Origin: Oscillospiraceae bacterium
GTDB lineage: Bacteria > Bacillota > Clostridia > Oscillospirales > Ruminococcaceae
NCBI GenBank assembly: GCA_031281115.1
Contig: JAITFV010000054.1
Location: 1 to 6,512, forward strand
DNA: 6,512 nucleotides
Direction of reading: 5' to 3'
A program made the translations under genes and the position numbers. The notes beneath the pieces are model-generated. The model was given only the letters and a program-made list of their open reading frames with translations, did not search any database and was not told the origin of the DNA. Positions 1-6,460 of the stretch are shown here, one piece after another; positions within the stretch are counted from its first letter, which is position 1, and each line of letters begins with the position of its first letter.

Positions 1-26
1 TTTCGCTTTTTAAGTTAAAGGGGCTT

Positions 27-64
27 GCGCTGTTGCGACAGCGCCCGCTGCGCTCACGCAGCGG
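27..64. repeat. Two abutting GC-rich stem-loops
   Basis: Seen directly: the first stem-loop has arms 27-33 and 38-44 (GCGCTGT / ACAGCGC, perfect 7 bp) around a TGCG loop. The second has arms 45-52 and 57-64 (CCGCTGCG / CGCAGCGG, perfect 8 bp) around CTCA. They touch with no base between them. Neither is followed by a T-run on either strand, so a standard intrinsic terminator is unlikely. Paired GC-rich palindromes of this kind resemble REP/BIME-type intergenic repeats, or the folded 3' end of an upstream transcript. The role is unknown. Confidence 0.6.
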
Positions 65-70
65 AAACCC

Positions 71-108
71 GTTTAAATTGAAACTGTGGAACAGTTTTCA
101 ATTTAAAC
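71..108. promoter_or_regulatory. Long near-perfect dyad upstream of the phosphatase gene
   Basis: The left arm 71-87 (GTTTAAATTGAAACTGT) is complementary to 91-108 (ACAGTTTTCAATTTAAAC) with a single extra T in the right arm. The loop is only 3 bases (GGA, 88-90). The dyad ends 32 bases before the ATG at 141 and 19 bases before the AGGAGG site. It has no T-tract behind it, so a terminator role is doubtful. It could be an operator for a dimeric regulator, a 5' leader stem that stabilises or attenuates the mRNA, or a remnant of an inserted repeat. The structure is certain; its role is inferred. Confidence 0.55.
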
Positions 109-127
109 GATTATAAATATTTATACG

Positions 128-133
128 AGGAGG
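128..133 (+). promoter_or_regulatory. Ribosome binding site of the histidine phosphatase gene
   Basis: AGGAGG lies 7 bases before the ATG at 141. This is a full consensus Shine-Dalgarno sequence at ideal spacing and it fixes that start. It is the strongest site of the three left-block genes, which fits this gene being first in its operon. Confidence 0.85.
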
Positions 134-140
134 AAAGATT

Positions 141-827
141 ATGCTCTTATATATAATTCGTCACGGCGAGCCTGATTACACGACCGACAGCCTTACAGAA
201 AACGGCAAAAAGCAAGCTCTCGCATTAGCGGAAAGATTGCGTAATCACAGGTTTGACGAAATCTATTCGTCGCCTCTCGGAAGAGCGGTTCAAACAGCAC
301 AGCCGACTTGCGATTTGCTTAATATTCCTTATAAAATCGAGGAGTGGATGAGCGAAGATTTAGCGTGGGATGATTTTTCATCGGTTGATGAGAACGGCGT
401 AAAAAACTGGGCGTTCGGCTGTCAAAACACGAAGCTGCACAGTGACGGAGACTGGCACGAAAATCCCGTGTTTTCATCCTGCAAATCGGCGCTCGGCGGC
501 TATAGGCGAATAACGGGCTGCTCTGATGAATTTCTCGCCCGCTTAGGTTACGGGCGTGACGGAAAGGTTTATAAAATTTTAAACCCGAGCGAAAAACGTA
601 TCGCCGCTTTCTGTCACCACGGACTCGGGACATCATGGCTTTCATATCTGCTGTCCATTCCGCCGAACATCTTTTGGTCAAGTTTTAATATTGCTCACTC
701 AAGCGTTACGATTTTGGAATTTGCGAACAATGCTGATGGTTATACGGCTCCGCAGTGCGTTTGTTTATCGGATATTTCGCATATTTATAAAGAAAGGCTG
801 CCGCTTAATTCGGTGATAATACCATGA
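141..827 (+). CDS. Histidine phosphatase superfamily protein (phosphoglycerate-mutase-like)
   Basis: This 228-residue soluble protein has the histidine phosphatase fold, whose members form a phospho-histidine intermediate. The RHG motif is at residues 7-9, with His8 the expected nucleophile. The segment SSPLGRAVQTA (43-53) supplies the conserved Arg48. The second catalytic His is in CHHG (158-161), most likely His160. Glu68 or Glu72 is a candidate proton donor. The C-terminal half, with DEFLARLGY (129-137) and a late DISHIY (211-216), matches a cytosolic family common in Clostridia that is annotated only generically. The substrate cannot be read from the sequence: small phosphorylated metabolites, including sugar phosphates, are possible. 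It starts at an ATG with a perfect AGGAGG and its stop overlaps the next gene as ATGA, so the two are probably translationally coupled. The superfamily assignment is firm; the specific reaction is unknown. Confidence 0.93.
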   Translation: MLLYIIRHGEPDYTTDSLTENGKKQALALAERLRNHRFDEIYSSPLGRAVQTAQPTCDLLNIPYKIEEWMSEDLAWDDFSSVDENGVKNWAFGCQNTKLHSDGDWHENPVFSSCKSALGGYRRITGCSDEFLARLGYGRDGKVYKILNPSEKRIAAFCHHGLGTSWLSYLLSIPPNIFWSSFNIAHSSVTILEFANNADGYTAPQCVCLSDISHIYKERLPLNSVIIP

Positions 828-2425
828 AGAAAATAAAAACGTTACTTGCAGTTATTATAATTATAACTTTGAGTGCGGGAGTTTTTGCCGCTTGCGGAAC
901 TGCTGAAAGAAGACAGGACAGCGGCCGAATCACCGTTCGCCTCGCCGCACCGCAGAACGCCTTTATCGAAAACTTTGACACAAACCTGTATAAATTGTGG
1001 CTTGAAGAGCAAACAGGTTTAAATATAGAAATGATTTGGCTCCCCGTTGAGGAAGCCGAGCAAATCGCGATGATTGCGCTGTCTACGGGCGAAGGTTTGC
1101 CCGATGCTTATGTAGGTTTCGGAAGTTCAAGTTATAATCTTTTTAATAATTTGAACTTGCAAAAATATGGGGAAGCAGGCACAATTATTTCGCTTAATCC
1201 GCTGATAGAGCAATATGGTGCAAATTTAAAGTCTGTATGGGAAGAACTCACCGAATTTGACATACAGCAGCTCATGACAATGCCCGATGGTAACATTTAT
1301 TATATGCCGGGTTTCAGTTCATCGCTGATTACGCGCTACGTTCGTCAGGTGATGTGGGTGAACAGGGGTTGGATAGATGAATTAGGGCTTGATGTTCCTG
1401 CGACAACGGATGAGTTCCGCGACATGCTGCGCGCGTTTAATACCGAAAACAGAATCCCGCTGTCCGGAACGGAAGAGCATTACGGTAAGCAGGCTTATAA
1501 CTTCCTGTTCAACGCCTTCATTTATAATGATGAAAAACATAATCGTTTAATCCTCGAGAACGGCGCAGTAGGTTTCGCTCCCGTCCGTGAGGAATGGCGT
1601 GAGGCGCTGCGTTATATGCGCGGTTTATTTGACGAGGGATTAATTTCCCCGCTCAGCTTCACGCAGAATGACCAGCAGCTGAAGCAAATGGCGAACGACC
1701 CGCGGGATATTTTAGGTGCGTTCGCTTCACCCGGACTTACTTTTACGGTTCAGCAGAACTCGCCGGAAATGATGGAACGTTATATCGGCATTGCTCCTTT
1801 GACCGGGCCAAACGGAGTCAGCAATGCGTTTGTCAGTATTCCGCTGCCGAAACCTTACGGCGTGATTACTTCCGCGGCGCAGCACCCCGAAGAGGTGTTT
1901 AAGTTGTTCGATTTAATGCTCAGTGAAGAAGCCTGCCTGATGGGACGTTACGGTGAGCGGGGCGCAGACTGGGATTGGGTGCAGGGCGGCGACATCAGCA
2001 TATATGGTACACCCGCAACAATCCGTATAATTAACCAAATTTGGAATACCCCGCAGAACAAACATCTCCAGCAAATTGTGCCGTATGTTTCACGCCCTAA
2101 ATTTTCGGGCGGCGTAACATGGAGCGGCAACGCAACCGACGGTGAGTATATGAACGCGCAGGCAGTCATGCTTTATCGTGAACATGAACCGGCAGAATAC
2201 ATAGGCGCGTTGATTTTCACGCCGGAGGAGGAAGAGCGGATTTTAAACGTTGAAACCGAGATTGAAAATTATGTCAGGCAGAGCATAATTGACTTTATTA
2301 CAGGCGGGCGAAATATCGAAAGCGACAACGACTGGCAAATATATATTAATGAGTTTGAAGCGTTAGGCTTGCACACGCTCGTCGAAACCGCTCAGACAGC
2401 GACAGACAGAATGAGGGGCGAATAA
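824..2425 (+). CDS. Extracellular solute-binding lipoprotein, LplA/UgpB-like (probable carbohydrate ligand)
   Basis: This 533-residue exported lipoprotein has a lysine-rich start, a hydrophobic stretch (7-22) and a lipobox FAAC, so Cys24 should be lipidated and anchored outside the membrane. The mature part follows the long Firmicute binding-protein pattern known from LplA. It has a segment NRGWIDELGLDVPATTDEF (180-198), a C-lobe motif YGERGADWDW (376-385), and a C-terminal helix with FITG (491-494) followed by W504 and LGL (514-516). Family members usually bind oligosaccharides or related glycans for a two-permease ABC importer. No permease or ATPase gene of that type is adjacent; the next gene is a sensor kinase only 3 bases away. 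The start overlaps the previous stop (ATGA), preceded by a weak GGTGA 7 bases upstream, which suggests translational coupling. The family is firm, the sugar ligand is inferred, and a role as a sensory rather than transport protein is possible. Confidence 0.92.
   Translation: MKKIKTLLAVIIIITLSAGVFAACGTAERRQDSGRITVRLAAPQNAFIENFDTNLYKLWLEEQTGLNIEMIWLPVEEAEQIAMIALSTGEGLPDAYVGFGSSSYNLFNNLNLQKYGEAGTIISLNPLIEQYGANLKSVWEELTEFDIQQLMTMPDGNIYYMPGFSSSLITRYVRQVMWVNRGWIDELGLDVPATTDEFRDMLRAFNTENRIPLSGTEEHYGKQAYNFLFNAFIYNDEKHNRLILENGAVGFAPVREEWREALRYMRGLFDEGLISPLSFTQNDQQLKQMANDPRDILGAFASPGLTFTVQQNSPEMMERYIGIAPLTGPNGVSNAFVSIPLPKPYGVITSAAQHPEEVFKLFDLMLSEEACLMGRYGERGADWDWVQGGDISIYGTPATIRIINQIWNTPQNKHLQQIVPYVSRPKFSGGVTWSGNATDGEYMNAQAVMLYREHEPAEYIGALIFTPEEEERILNVETEIENYVRQSIIDFITGGRNIESDNDWQIYINEFEALGLHTLVETAQTATDRMRGE
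2413..2418 (+). promoter_or_regulatory. Ribosome binding site of the sensor kinase, inside the lipoprotein gene
   Basis: GAGGGG lies in the last codons of the lipoprotein gene, 10 bases before the ATG at 2429. It supports that start and indicates that the kinase is translated from the same mRNA. Confidence 0.6.
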
Positions 2426-2428
2426 ATA

Positions 2429-3940
2429 ATGTTCAGGAAACGCTTTGTGTGGTCGCTTATATTTTATACAGTGCTGATTCTGTCCATCTGGTTCGGATAT
2501 TATATGTTTACTTACGAATCATTCAGGAACAGCGCGAGAGAAAACGCGGAACTCGCTGCCGAACGCCTCTTAGACCGGGTCAGCACGGAATTCACCCGCA
2601 TGAAAAATGCAGCAGATATTATATCCGCTTCCGGTTCCGTGCAGGATTTTTTAGTCAGTGAAACGATAGAAGCATTTTACGGCAAGGCGGAAACAATCTC
2701 CGAAATTATACGCAACGCTGTTTTCCCGATAACAACGGTTGACAGTTTAATCACAATTGATGCAGCGGGGAATTTTTATCGTTTTACAGGCAGTTTATCT
2801 AACAACTCCTGCATCTTACTGCATGAAATGTTCAGCGGAGCCGGAGCAACTTACAGCATAATCGAGCTGGATGAGGTGCTGTTCTTCTGCTACAGCACAC
2901 CAGTTTTTTCAATTCCGCGACATACGCCTGAGCGCACCGGGACAGTGATTCTGCTAACGAATTTAGACAGGAAGCGCGCCGCGCTCGCCATTCCCGCGCT
3001 CACAGGTACGGACACGGCTGTTATTTATGAAGATTTAATTTTATTTTCAAGCGATGAAAACCTTGAAGGTAAATCACATGCAGAAATTACCGATGATTAC
3101 GGATTAATTCTGCTCAAGGAAATTACAGGAACAAACCTTACCATCGCAGCAGCTATAAAAAGCAGTGCTTTGTTCCCGGGCAGCGCGATGTTTCTGACCA
3201 CGTCGCTTGTACTTCTCGCAACTCTGCTTATATCCGTAATATTTTTATATCGATACTTGAGCGAGCGGCAGAAATTATTTAACGCTGAAATACTTAAACG
3301 TAATATGCAGCTCGGGCTTTTGGTTTCGCAGATTGACGCGCATTTTGTGGTAAACGTAATCACAAGTATCCGCACTTTATCCATGCGCGGCGACAACGTC
3401 AGAGCCGAGCAGATGGCTGATGGTTTGGCACAAATAATAAAACACCGCCATACAGGCGATGCTCTTTGCAATATATTTATTGAACTTGAAATACTTGAAA
3501 AATATATTGCGCTCATGAATATCCGCTATGACGGTAAGTTCACAGTTAATTACGACATTGACGATATACTTGTTGATTATCTTATTCCGGGGCTTGTTCT
3601 GCAGCCAATTGTTGAAAATGCTTTAATTCACGGTTTGCAAACAGCAGAAAATGCAACTCTGAACATTCGCGGTTACATGAGCGAAAACATTATCCTCTTG
3701 GAAGTTTCAGACAACGGCGCCGGTATTGAATCTTCCGCATTGAAAGAAATTCAAAGCGCGCTTGAAATTTTTGAAATCGAAAACTTCCCTGAACCGGGGC
3801 TTTCCGGCGTGTCGCTTTCCAATATCCAGCGGAGAATCCGCCTGCGCTTCGGCAATGATTACGGTTTATCTGTAAGCAGCGCTCTTGGCGAAGGCACAAC
3901 CGTAACTGTAATGATTCCTGTTACGCCTGATAATTCTTAG
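2429..3940 (+). CDS. Membrane sensor histidine kinase, YesM/LytS type
   Basis: This 503-residue protein has a transmembrane helix at about 9-27, an extracellular sensor region of roughly 220 residues (28-250, perhaps a double Cache domain), a second helix at about 252-274, then a cytoplasmic kinase core. The His_kinase domain has its phospho-acceptor in SQIDAHFVVN (300-309, His305). The ATPase part has an N-box LQPIVENALIHG (391-402, Asn397), a G1 box DNGAGI (428-433) and GEGTTV (487-492). Kinases of this type normally act with an AraC-type YesN response regulator controlling sugar-uptake genes; none is in the window. Oddities: the usual QINPHFLYN motif is altered to QIDAHFVVN, the G2 glycine is Ser462 (GVSL for GxGL), and only about 30 residues separate the second helix from His305, leaving no room for a normal HAMP domain. 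It sits directly behind a solute-binding lipoprotein, which could be its ligand-presenting partner. Confidence 0.92.
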   Translation: MFRKRFVWSLIFYTVLILSIWFGYYMFTYESFRNSARENAELAAERLLDRVSTEFTRMKNAADIISASGSVQDFLVSETIEAFYGKAETISEIIRNAVFPITTVDSLITIDAAGNFYRFTGSLSNNSCILLHEMFSGAGATYSIIELDEVLFFCYSTPVFSIPRHTPERTGTVILLTNLDRKRAALAIPALTGTDTAVIYEDLILFSSDENLEGKSHAEITDDYGLILLKEITGTNLTIAAAIKSSALFPGSAMFLTTSLVLLATLLISVIFLYRYLSERQKLFNAEILKRNMQLGLLVSQIDAHFVVNVITSIRTLSMRGDNVRAEQMADGLAQIIKHRHTGDALCNIFIELEILEKYIALMNIRYDGKFTVNYDIDDILVDYLIPGLVLQPIVENALIHGLQTAENATLNIRGYMSENIILLEVSDNGAGIESSALKEIQSALEIFEIENFPEPGLSGVSLSNIQRRIRLRFGNDYGLSVSSALGEGTTVTVMIPVTPDNS

Positions 3941-3942
3941 GA

Positions 3943-3975
3943 ATTGCCAAGAAGTAAACTTTATATCTTGGCAAT
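3943..3975. terminator. Shared hairpin between convergent kinase and livF genes
   Basis: Arms 3943-3952 (ATTGCCAAGA) and 3966-3975 (TCTTGGCAAT) pair perfectly over 10 bp around a 13-base loop. After one mismatch, three more pairs (3939-3941 with 3977-3979) reach into both stop codons. It is centred in the 38-base gap between the two tail-to-tail genes, so it can fold in either transcript. No T-run follows on either strand, so it is not a textbook intrinsic terminator. It may act as a weak bidirectional terminator or as a 3'-end stabiliser. Confidence 0.55.
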
Positions 3976-3978
3976 CCC

Positions 3979-4698
3979 TTAGCCGCCGAGATACGCCTTG
4001 ATTACATTTTCGTCATTGCGTAAATCTGCACCTTTAGCTTCTAAAACAATACTGCCGGTATCTAAAACATAGCCGTAATCCGCAAGCCCGAGCGCCATCT
4101 TCGCGTTCTGTTCAACAAGAAGAATCGTCGTGCCGTCTTTGTGCAGATTTCTTATAATTTCAGTAATATCACGGACAATAAGAGGTGCGATTCCCATTGA
4201 CGGCTCGTCCATTAAAAGCAGCTTCGGCTCGGACATAAGCCCTCTCCCGATAGCGAGCATCTGCTGTTCTCCGCCCGATAAAGTCCCGCCTAACTGCCTT
4301 TTACGTGTTTTTAGTATAGGAAACCTCTCGAAAACTTTCTTCATACGCCGTTTACGCTCGTTCTTATCTTTAAGCGTGTACGCGCCGAGTTCAAGGTTTT
4401 CTGTAACCGTAAGGTCCTTAAAAATTTTTCTGCCTTCCGGAACATGAACCAAACCCCGCTGAACTATTTCATGCGCGGGTTTGTTTGTTATATCTTCGCC
4501 GCAGAAGATAACCTTTCCGGCGGCAGGCGTAACAATACCGGAAATGGTTTTTAAAACCGTGCTTTTCCCGACGCCGTTGCTGCCGAGAAGCGTCACGACC
4601 TGCCCTTCCCGCACCTCGAAATTTATATTGTGAATTGCCGGTTCCCGCTCGTAGCGCGTTTCAAGACCTTCGATTTTAAGAATTATATTATCGTTCAT
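3979..4698 (-). CDS. livF: Branched-chain amino acid ABC transporter ATPase LivF
   Basis: This 239-residue cytoplasmic ATPase is one of the two ATP-hydrolysing subunits of the LivHMGF importer for leucine, isoleucine, valine or related substrates. Its Walker A is GSNGVGKST (39-47), the ABC signature is LSGGEQQ (140-146) and Walker B is LLLMDEP (160-166). The H-loop position reads LLVEQN, with Gln197 in place of His; this substitution is characteristic of the LivF family and not a defect. The length matches LivF. It begins 2 bases after the livG stop, with a GAGGA ribosome site 9 bases before the ATG, and is the last gene of the livM-livG-livF run. The exact substrate is set by a binding protein that is not in this window; urea or short amides are known alternatives for this transporter class. 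Confidence 0.93.
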   Translation of the reverse strand: MNDNIILKIEGLETRYEREPAIHNINFEVREGQVVTLLGSNGVGKSTVLKTISGIVTPAAGKVIFCGEDITNKPAHEIVQRGLVHVPEGRKIFKDLTVTENLELGAYTLKDKNERKRRMKKVFERFPILKTRKRQLGGTLSGGEQQMLAIGRGLMSEPKLLLMDEPSMGIAPLIVRDITEIIRNLHKDGTTILLVEQNAKMALGLADYGYVLDTGSIVLEAKGADLRNDENVIKAYLGG

Positions 4699-4700
4699 GT

Positions 4701-5468
4701 TTAACTATCCTCTTCGGAGCCTAAATAGGCTTCGATAACTTTCGGGTCTGATTTTACGTAACCCGGGGTTCCCTCTGAAATTTTTGTGCCGAAGTTGACT
4801 ACAATTACTTTTTCGGAAACCTTCATAACCAAGTCCATGTCGTGTTCAATTAAAAAAACCGTAAACCCGAAGTCTTTGCGGATTCCGCGAATTAACCCGA
4901 CGAGCCTTTCTTTTTCCTCGCGGTTAAGCCCTGCAGCAGGTTCATCAAAAAGCAGCAACCGCGGCTTCGCCGCTAAAGCCCGCGCCCATTCGGTGCGGCG
5001 CTGGTCGCCGTAAGGCAGGTTTTTCGCGAGCTCGTTCTTTTGAGAAAGCATACCTACATACTCAAGGTAGTATTCTGCGTTTCTTAAAATCTCCGCTTCC
5101 TCCCGCCGCTCGGCAGGGTGGCGCAGAAGCGCGCCTGCAACTGTCTGCCCGGTGACGCTGTGCGTTCCGCTCATGACGTTTTCAAGCACTGTCATGTTCT
5201 TGAACAGACGGACATTTTGGAATGTCCGTATAATTCCGCGCTTAGTGATTTTGAACGGCTTTAAGTCCATCAGCGATTCATTCTCGAAAAGTATATCGCC
5301 GGAAGTTGCCTTGTAAAAGCCGGTAATACAATTGAAAACAGAAGTTTTCCCCGCGCCGTTCGGGCCTATTAATGACGTTACGGTGCCGTCCTCAATTTCA
5401 AAGTTTAAATTTTCAATTGCGGTAATCCCGCCGAAACGCATAAGCAAATCTTTTACAACCAATCCCAT
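4701..5468 (-). CDS. livG: Branched-chain amino acid ABC transporter ATPase LivG
   Basis: This is the second cytoplasmic ATPase of the LivHMGF importer, 255 residues from the chosen start. Walker A is GPNGAGKT (35-42). The signature region reads LPYGDQRR (151-158), the family's usual variant of LSGGQ. Walker B is LLLFDEP (171-177), followed by AAGLN, and the H-loop His is His209 in LIEHD. I start it at the ATG at 5468, which shares one base with the livM stop (TAATG) and is preceded by AAGGAGG. An in-frame ATG at 5495 would add nine residues, MARKEEEGL, which are only livM's end read in another frame and have no good ribosome site. Starting at MGLVVKDL also matches where LivG proteins normally begin. 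Its tight coupling to livM and livF marks a single operon. Confidence 0.92.
   Translation of the reverse strand: MGLVVKDLLMRFGGITAIENLNFEIEDGTVTSLIGPNGAGKTSVFNCITGFYKATSGDILFENESLMDLKPFKITKRGIIRTFQNVRLFKNMTVLENVMSGTHSVTGQTVAGALLRHPAERREEAEILRNAEYYLEYVGMLSQKNELAKNLPYGDQRRTEWARALAAKPRLLLFDEPAAGLNREEKERLVGLIRGIRKDFGFTVFLIEHDMDLVMKVSEKVIVVNFGTKISEGTPGYVKSDPKVIEAYLGSEEDS
4708..4712 (-). promoter_or_regulatory. Ribosome binding site of livF
   Basis: On the minus strand GAGGA lies 9 bases before the livF ATG at 4698, inside the last codons of livG. It supports the chosen start and co-translation of the two ATPase genes. Confidence 0.6.
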
Positions 5469-6448
5469 TAATCCTTCTTCCTCCTTTCGGGCCATAACCC
5501 CTGAGGTCTTTTAATCATAACTATGATTAAAAGCAGACCGAAGAAGAGCATTCTCATATCACTGATTCTCACGCCTCCGACAGTCGGTAAAAAACGGAAC
5601 AGCTCAGGAAATACCGCAAAAAACAGCGCACCGACTATAACACCCGGAATTTTTCCCATGCCGCCGAGAATTACCGCCAGCATGATATTTGCCGATTGCG
5701 TAAAGTCAAATGAGCCGGGCGAAATACTTGTCATTCTTACCGCGAAGAAGCTGCCCGCAATACCGCCGAGGACTGCGCCGATTGCATAAGCGCAGAGCTT
5801 GTACGATGTGGTATTGACACCCATTGCCTGTGCGGCGTCTTCGTCTTCTTTTATATAAGCCAATGCCCGTCCGAAGCGGGAATGGCGGATTCTGTAAGAG
5901 ATGAAAATGTATATTACAACTAATATTAAAAACACATAATACCAGTGAATTATCCTTGTTAAGTGAAGCCCGAAAAAATGCGGGCGGGTAATCGCGTGGA
6001 TTCCGCTCGCTCTGCCGGTTATTTCCAAGTTTTGTGCAGTTATACGCACTATTTCAGCGAAGCCGAGCGTCACGATTGCGAGGTAGTCGCTGCGGAGTTT
6101 GAGCGTCGGTGCTCCGATTGCAACCGCAACAATTACCGAAACGACTACAGAAGCGGGTAAAGTCAGCCAAAAATTCCAGTTAAAAGTTTTTATCAATATT
6201 GCAGTTGTGTATGCGCCAATCGCGAACTTCGCCGCGTAACCGAGGTCGCACATTCCGCAGTACCCGACGATAACGTTTAAACCGAGCGCGAGCAGCATAT
6301 AGAACATCGCGTTTTGTGTCACGCTGATTACGTAATCATTCGCTAACAACGGAAAAATAACCATAACCGCAAAAATCACGGCAATAGTTAAGTACCTGTT
6401 TCTTTTATTATCTAAAAAACTATATATTTTTTCAATGATGCTTTTCAA
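5468..6448 (-). CDS. livM: Branched-chain amino acid ABC transporter permease LivM
   Basis: This integral membrane permease of the BPD_transp_2 family normally pairs with LivH to form the channel energised by LivG and LivF. Numbering from an upstream ATG at 6475 (335 residues), hydrophobic segments lie at about 28-45, 52-72, 79-96, 104-122, 178-195, 228-247, 262-286 and 305-321. The motif ALGLNVIVGYCG (63-74) and the cytoplasmic coupling loop GRALAYIKEDEDAAQAMGV (202-220) are diagnostic. I prefer a TTG start at 6448, giving 326 residues: GGAGG lies 5 bases before it, whereas the ATG at 6475 has no ribosome site and lies inside a 7-base repeat array. Its stop overlaps the livG start by one base. 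The partner livH is expected beyond the right edge. Identity is secure; the start is likely but not proven. Confidence 0.9.
   Translation of the reverse strand: MKSIIEKIYSFLDNKRNRYLTIAVIFAVMVIFPLLANDYVISVTQNAMFYMLLALGLNVIVGYCGMCDLGYAAKFAIGAYTTAILIKTFNWNFWLTLPASVVVSVIVAVAIGAPTLKLRSDYLAIVTLGFAEIVRITAQNLEITGRASGIHAITRPHFFGLHLTRIIHWYYVFLILVVIYIFISYRIRHSRFGRALAYIKEDEDAAQAMGVNTTSYKLCAYAIGAVLGGIAGSFFAVRMTSISPGSFDFTQSANIMLAVILGGMGKIPGVIVGALFFAVFPELFRFLPTVGGVRISDMRMLFFGLLLIIVMIKRPQGLWPERRKKD
5480..5486 (-). promoter_or_regulatory. Ribosome binding site that decides the livG start
   Basis: AAGGAGG on the minus strand lies 11 bases before the ATG at 5468, within the last codons of livM. The spacing is slightly long, but a second AAGGA follows closer to the start. 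The alternative ATG at 5495 lies upstream of this site and so cannot use it. The site therefore favours the shorter LivG. Confidence 0.65.
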
Positions 6449-6453
6449 AATTT

Positions 6454-6458
6454 CCTCC
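6454..6458 (-). promoter_or_regulatory. Ribosome binding site that decides the livM start
   Basis: GGAGG on the minus strand is followed by AAATT and then TTG at 6448-6446, an ideal 5-base spacing. It lies downstream of the ATG at 6475, so it cannot serve that codon. This is the main evidence for a TTG start of livM. Confidence 0.65.
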
Positions 6459-6460
6459 GA

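Larger units (their letters stand above)
1..140. other. Upstream non-coding region with three stem-loops
   Basis: I see no convincing gene here. Two of the three forward frames hit a stop within the first 18 bases, so an upstream gene could end there, but the window is cut too close to tell. The third forward frame stays open to about position 116 but runs through all the hairpins and has no family resemblance. The stretch holds two abutting GC-rich stem-loops (27-64), a long AT-rich dyad (71-108), an AT-rich stretch containing TATAAA (112-117) and the ribosome site of the first gene (128-133). Confidence 0.6.

Noticed and set aside
89..117. A sigma-70 promoter for the left operon using TATAAA at 112-117
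   Set aside because: No acceptable -35 box lies 16-18 bases upstream; the best TTGAAA (78-83) is 28 bases away, so I do not call a promoter.
319..681. Minus-strand open frame of 120 codons opposite the phosphatase gene
   Set aside because: It lies wholly antisense to a gene with clear catalytic motifs, has an Arg/Ser-rich composition typical of a shadow frame, and resembles no family I recognise.
3097..3516. Minus-strand open frame of 139 codons opposite the sensor kinase
   Set aside because: It is antisense to the kinase's second membrane helix and His domain; the Ser/Ile-rich composition is what a complemented coding strand yields.
4105..4110. Loss of the H-loop histidine in livF as a sign of an inactive ATPase
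   Set aside because: The LVEQN sequence with Gln at this position is the normal state for LivF proteins.
4130..4447. Plus-strand open frame of 105 codons opposite livF
   Set aside because: It is a complement of livF's signature and Walker B region with no ribosome site or independent protein features.
5963..6160. Plus-strand open frame of 65 codons opposite livM, plus a similar one at 5523-5789
   Set aside because: Both are fully inside livM on the other strand and show no family features.
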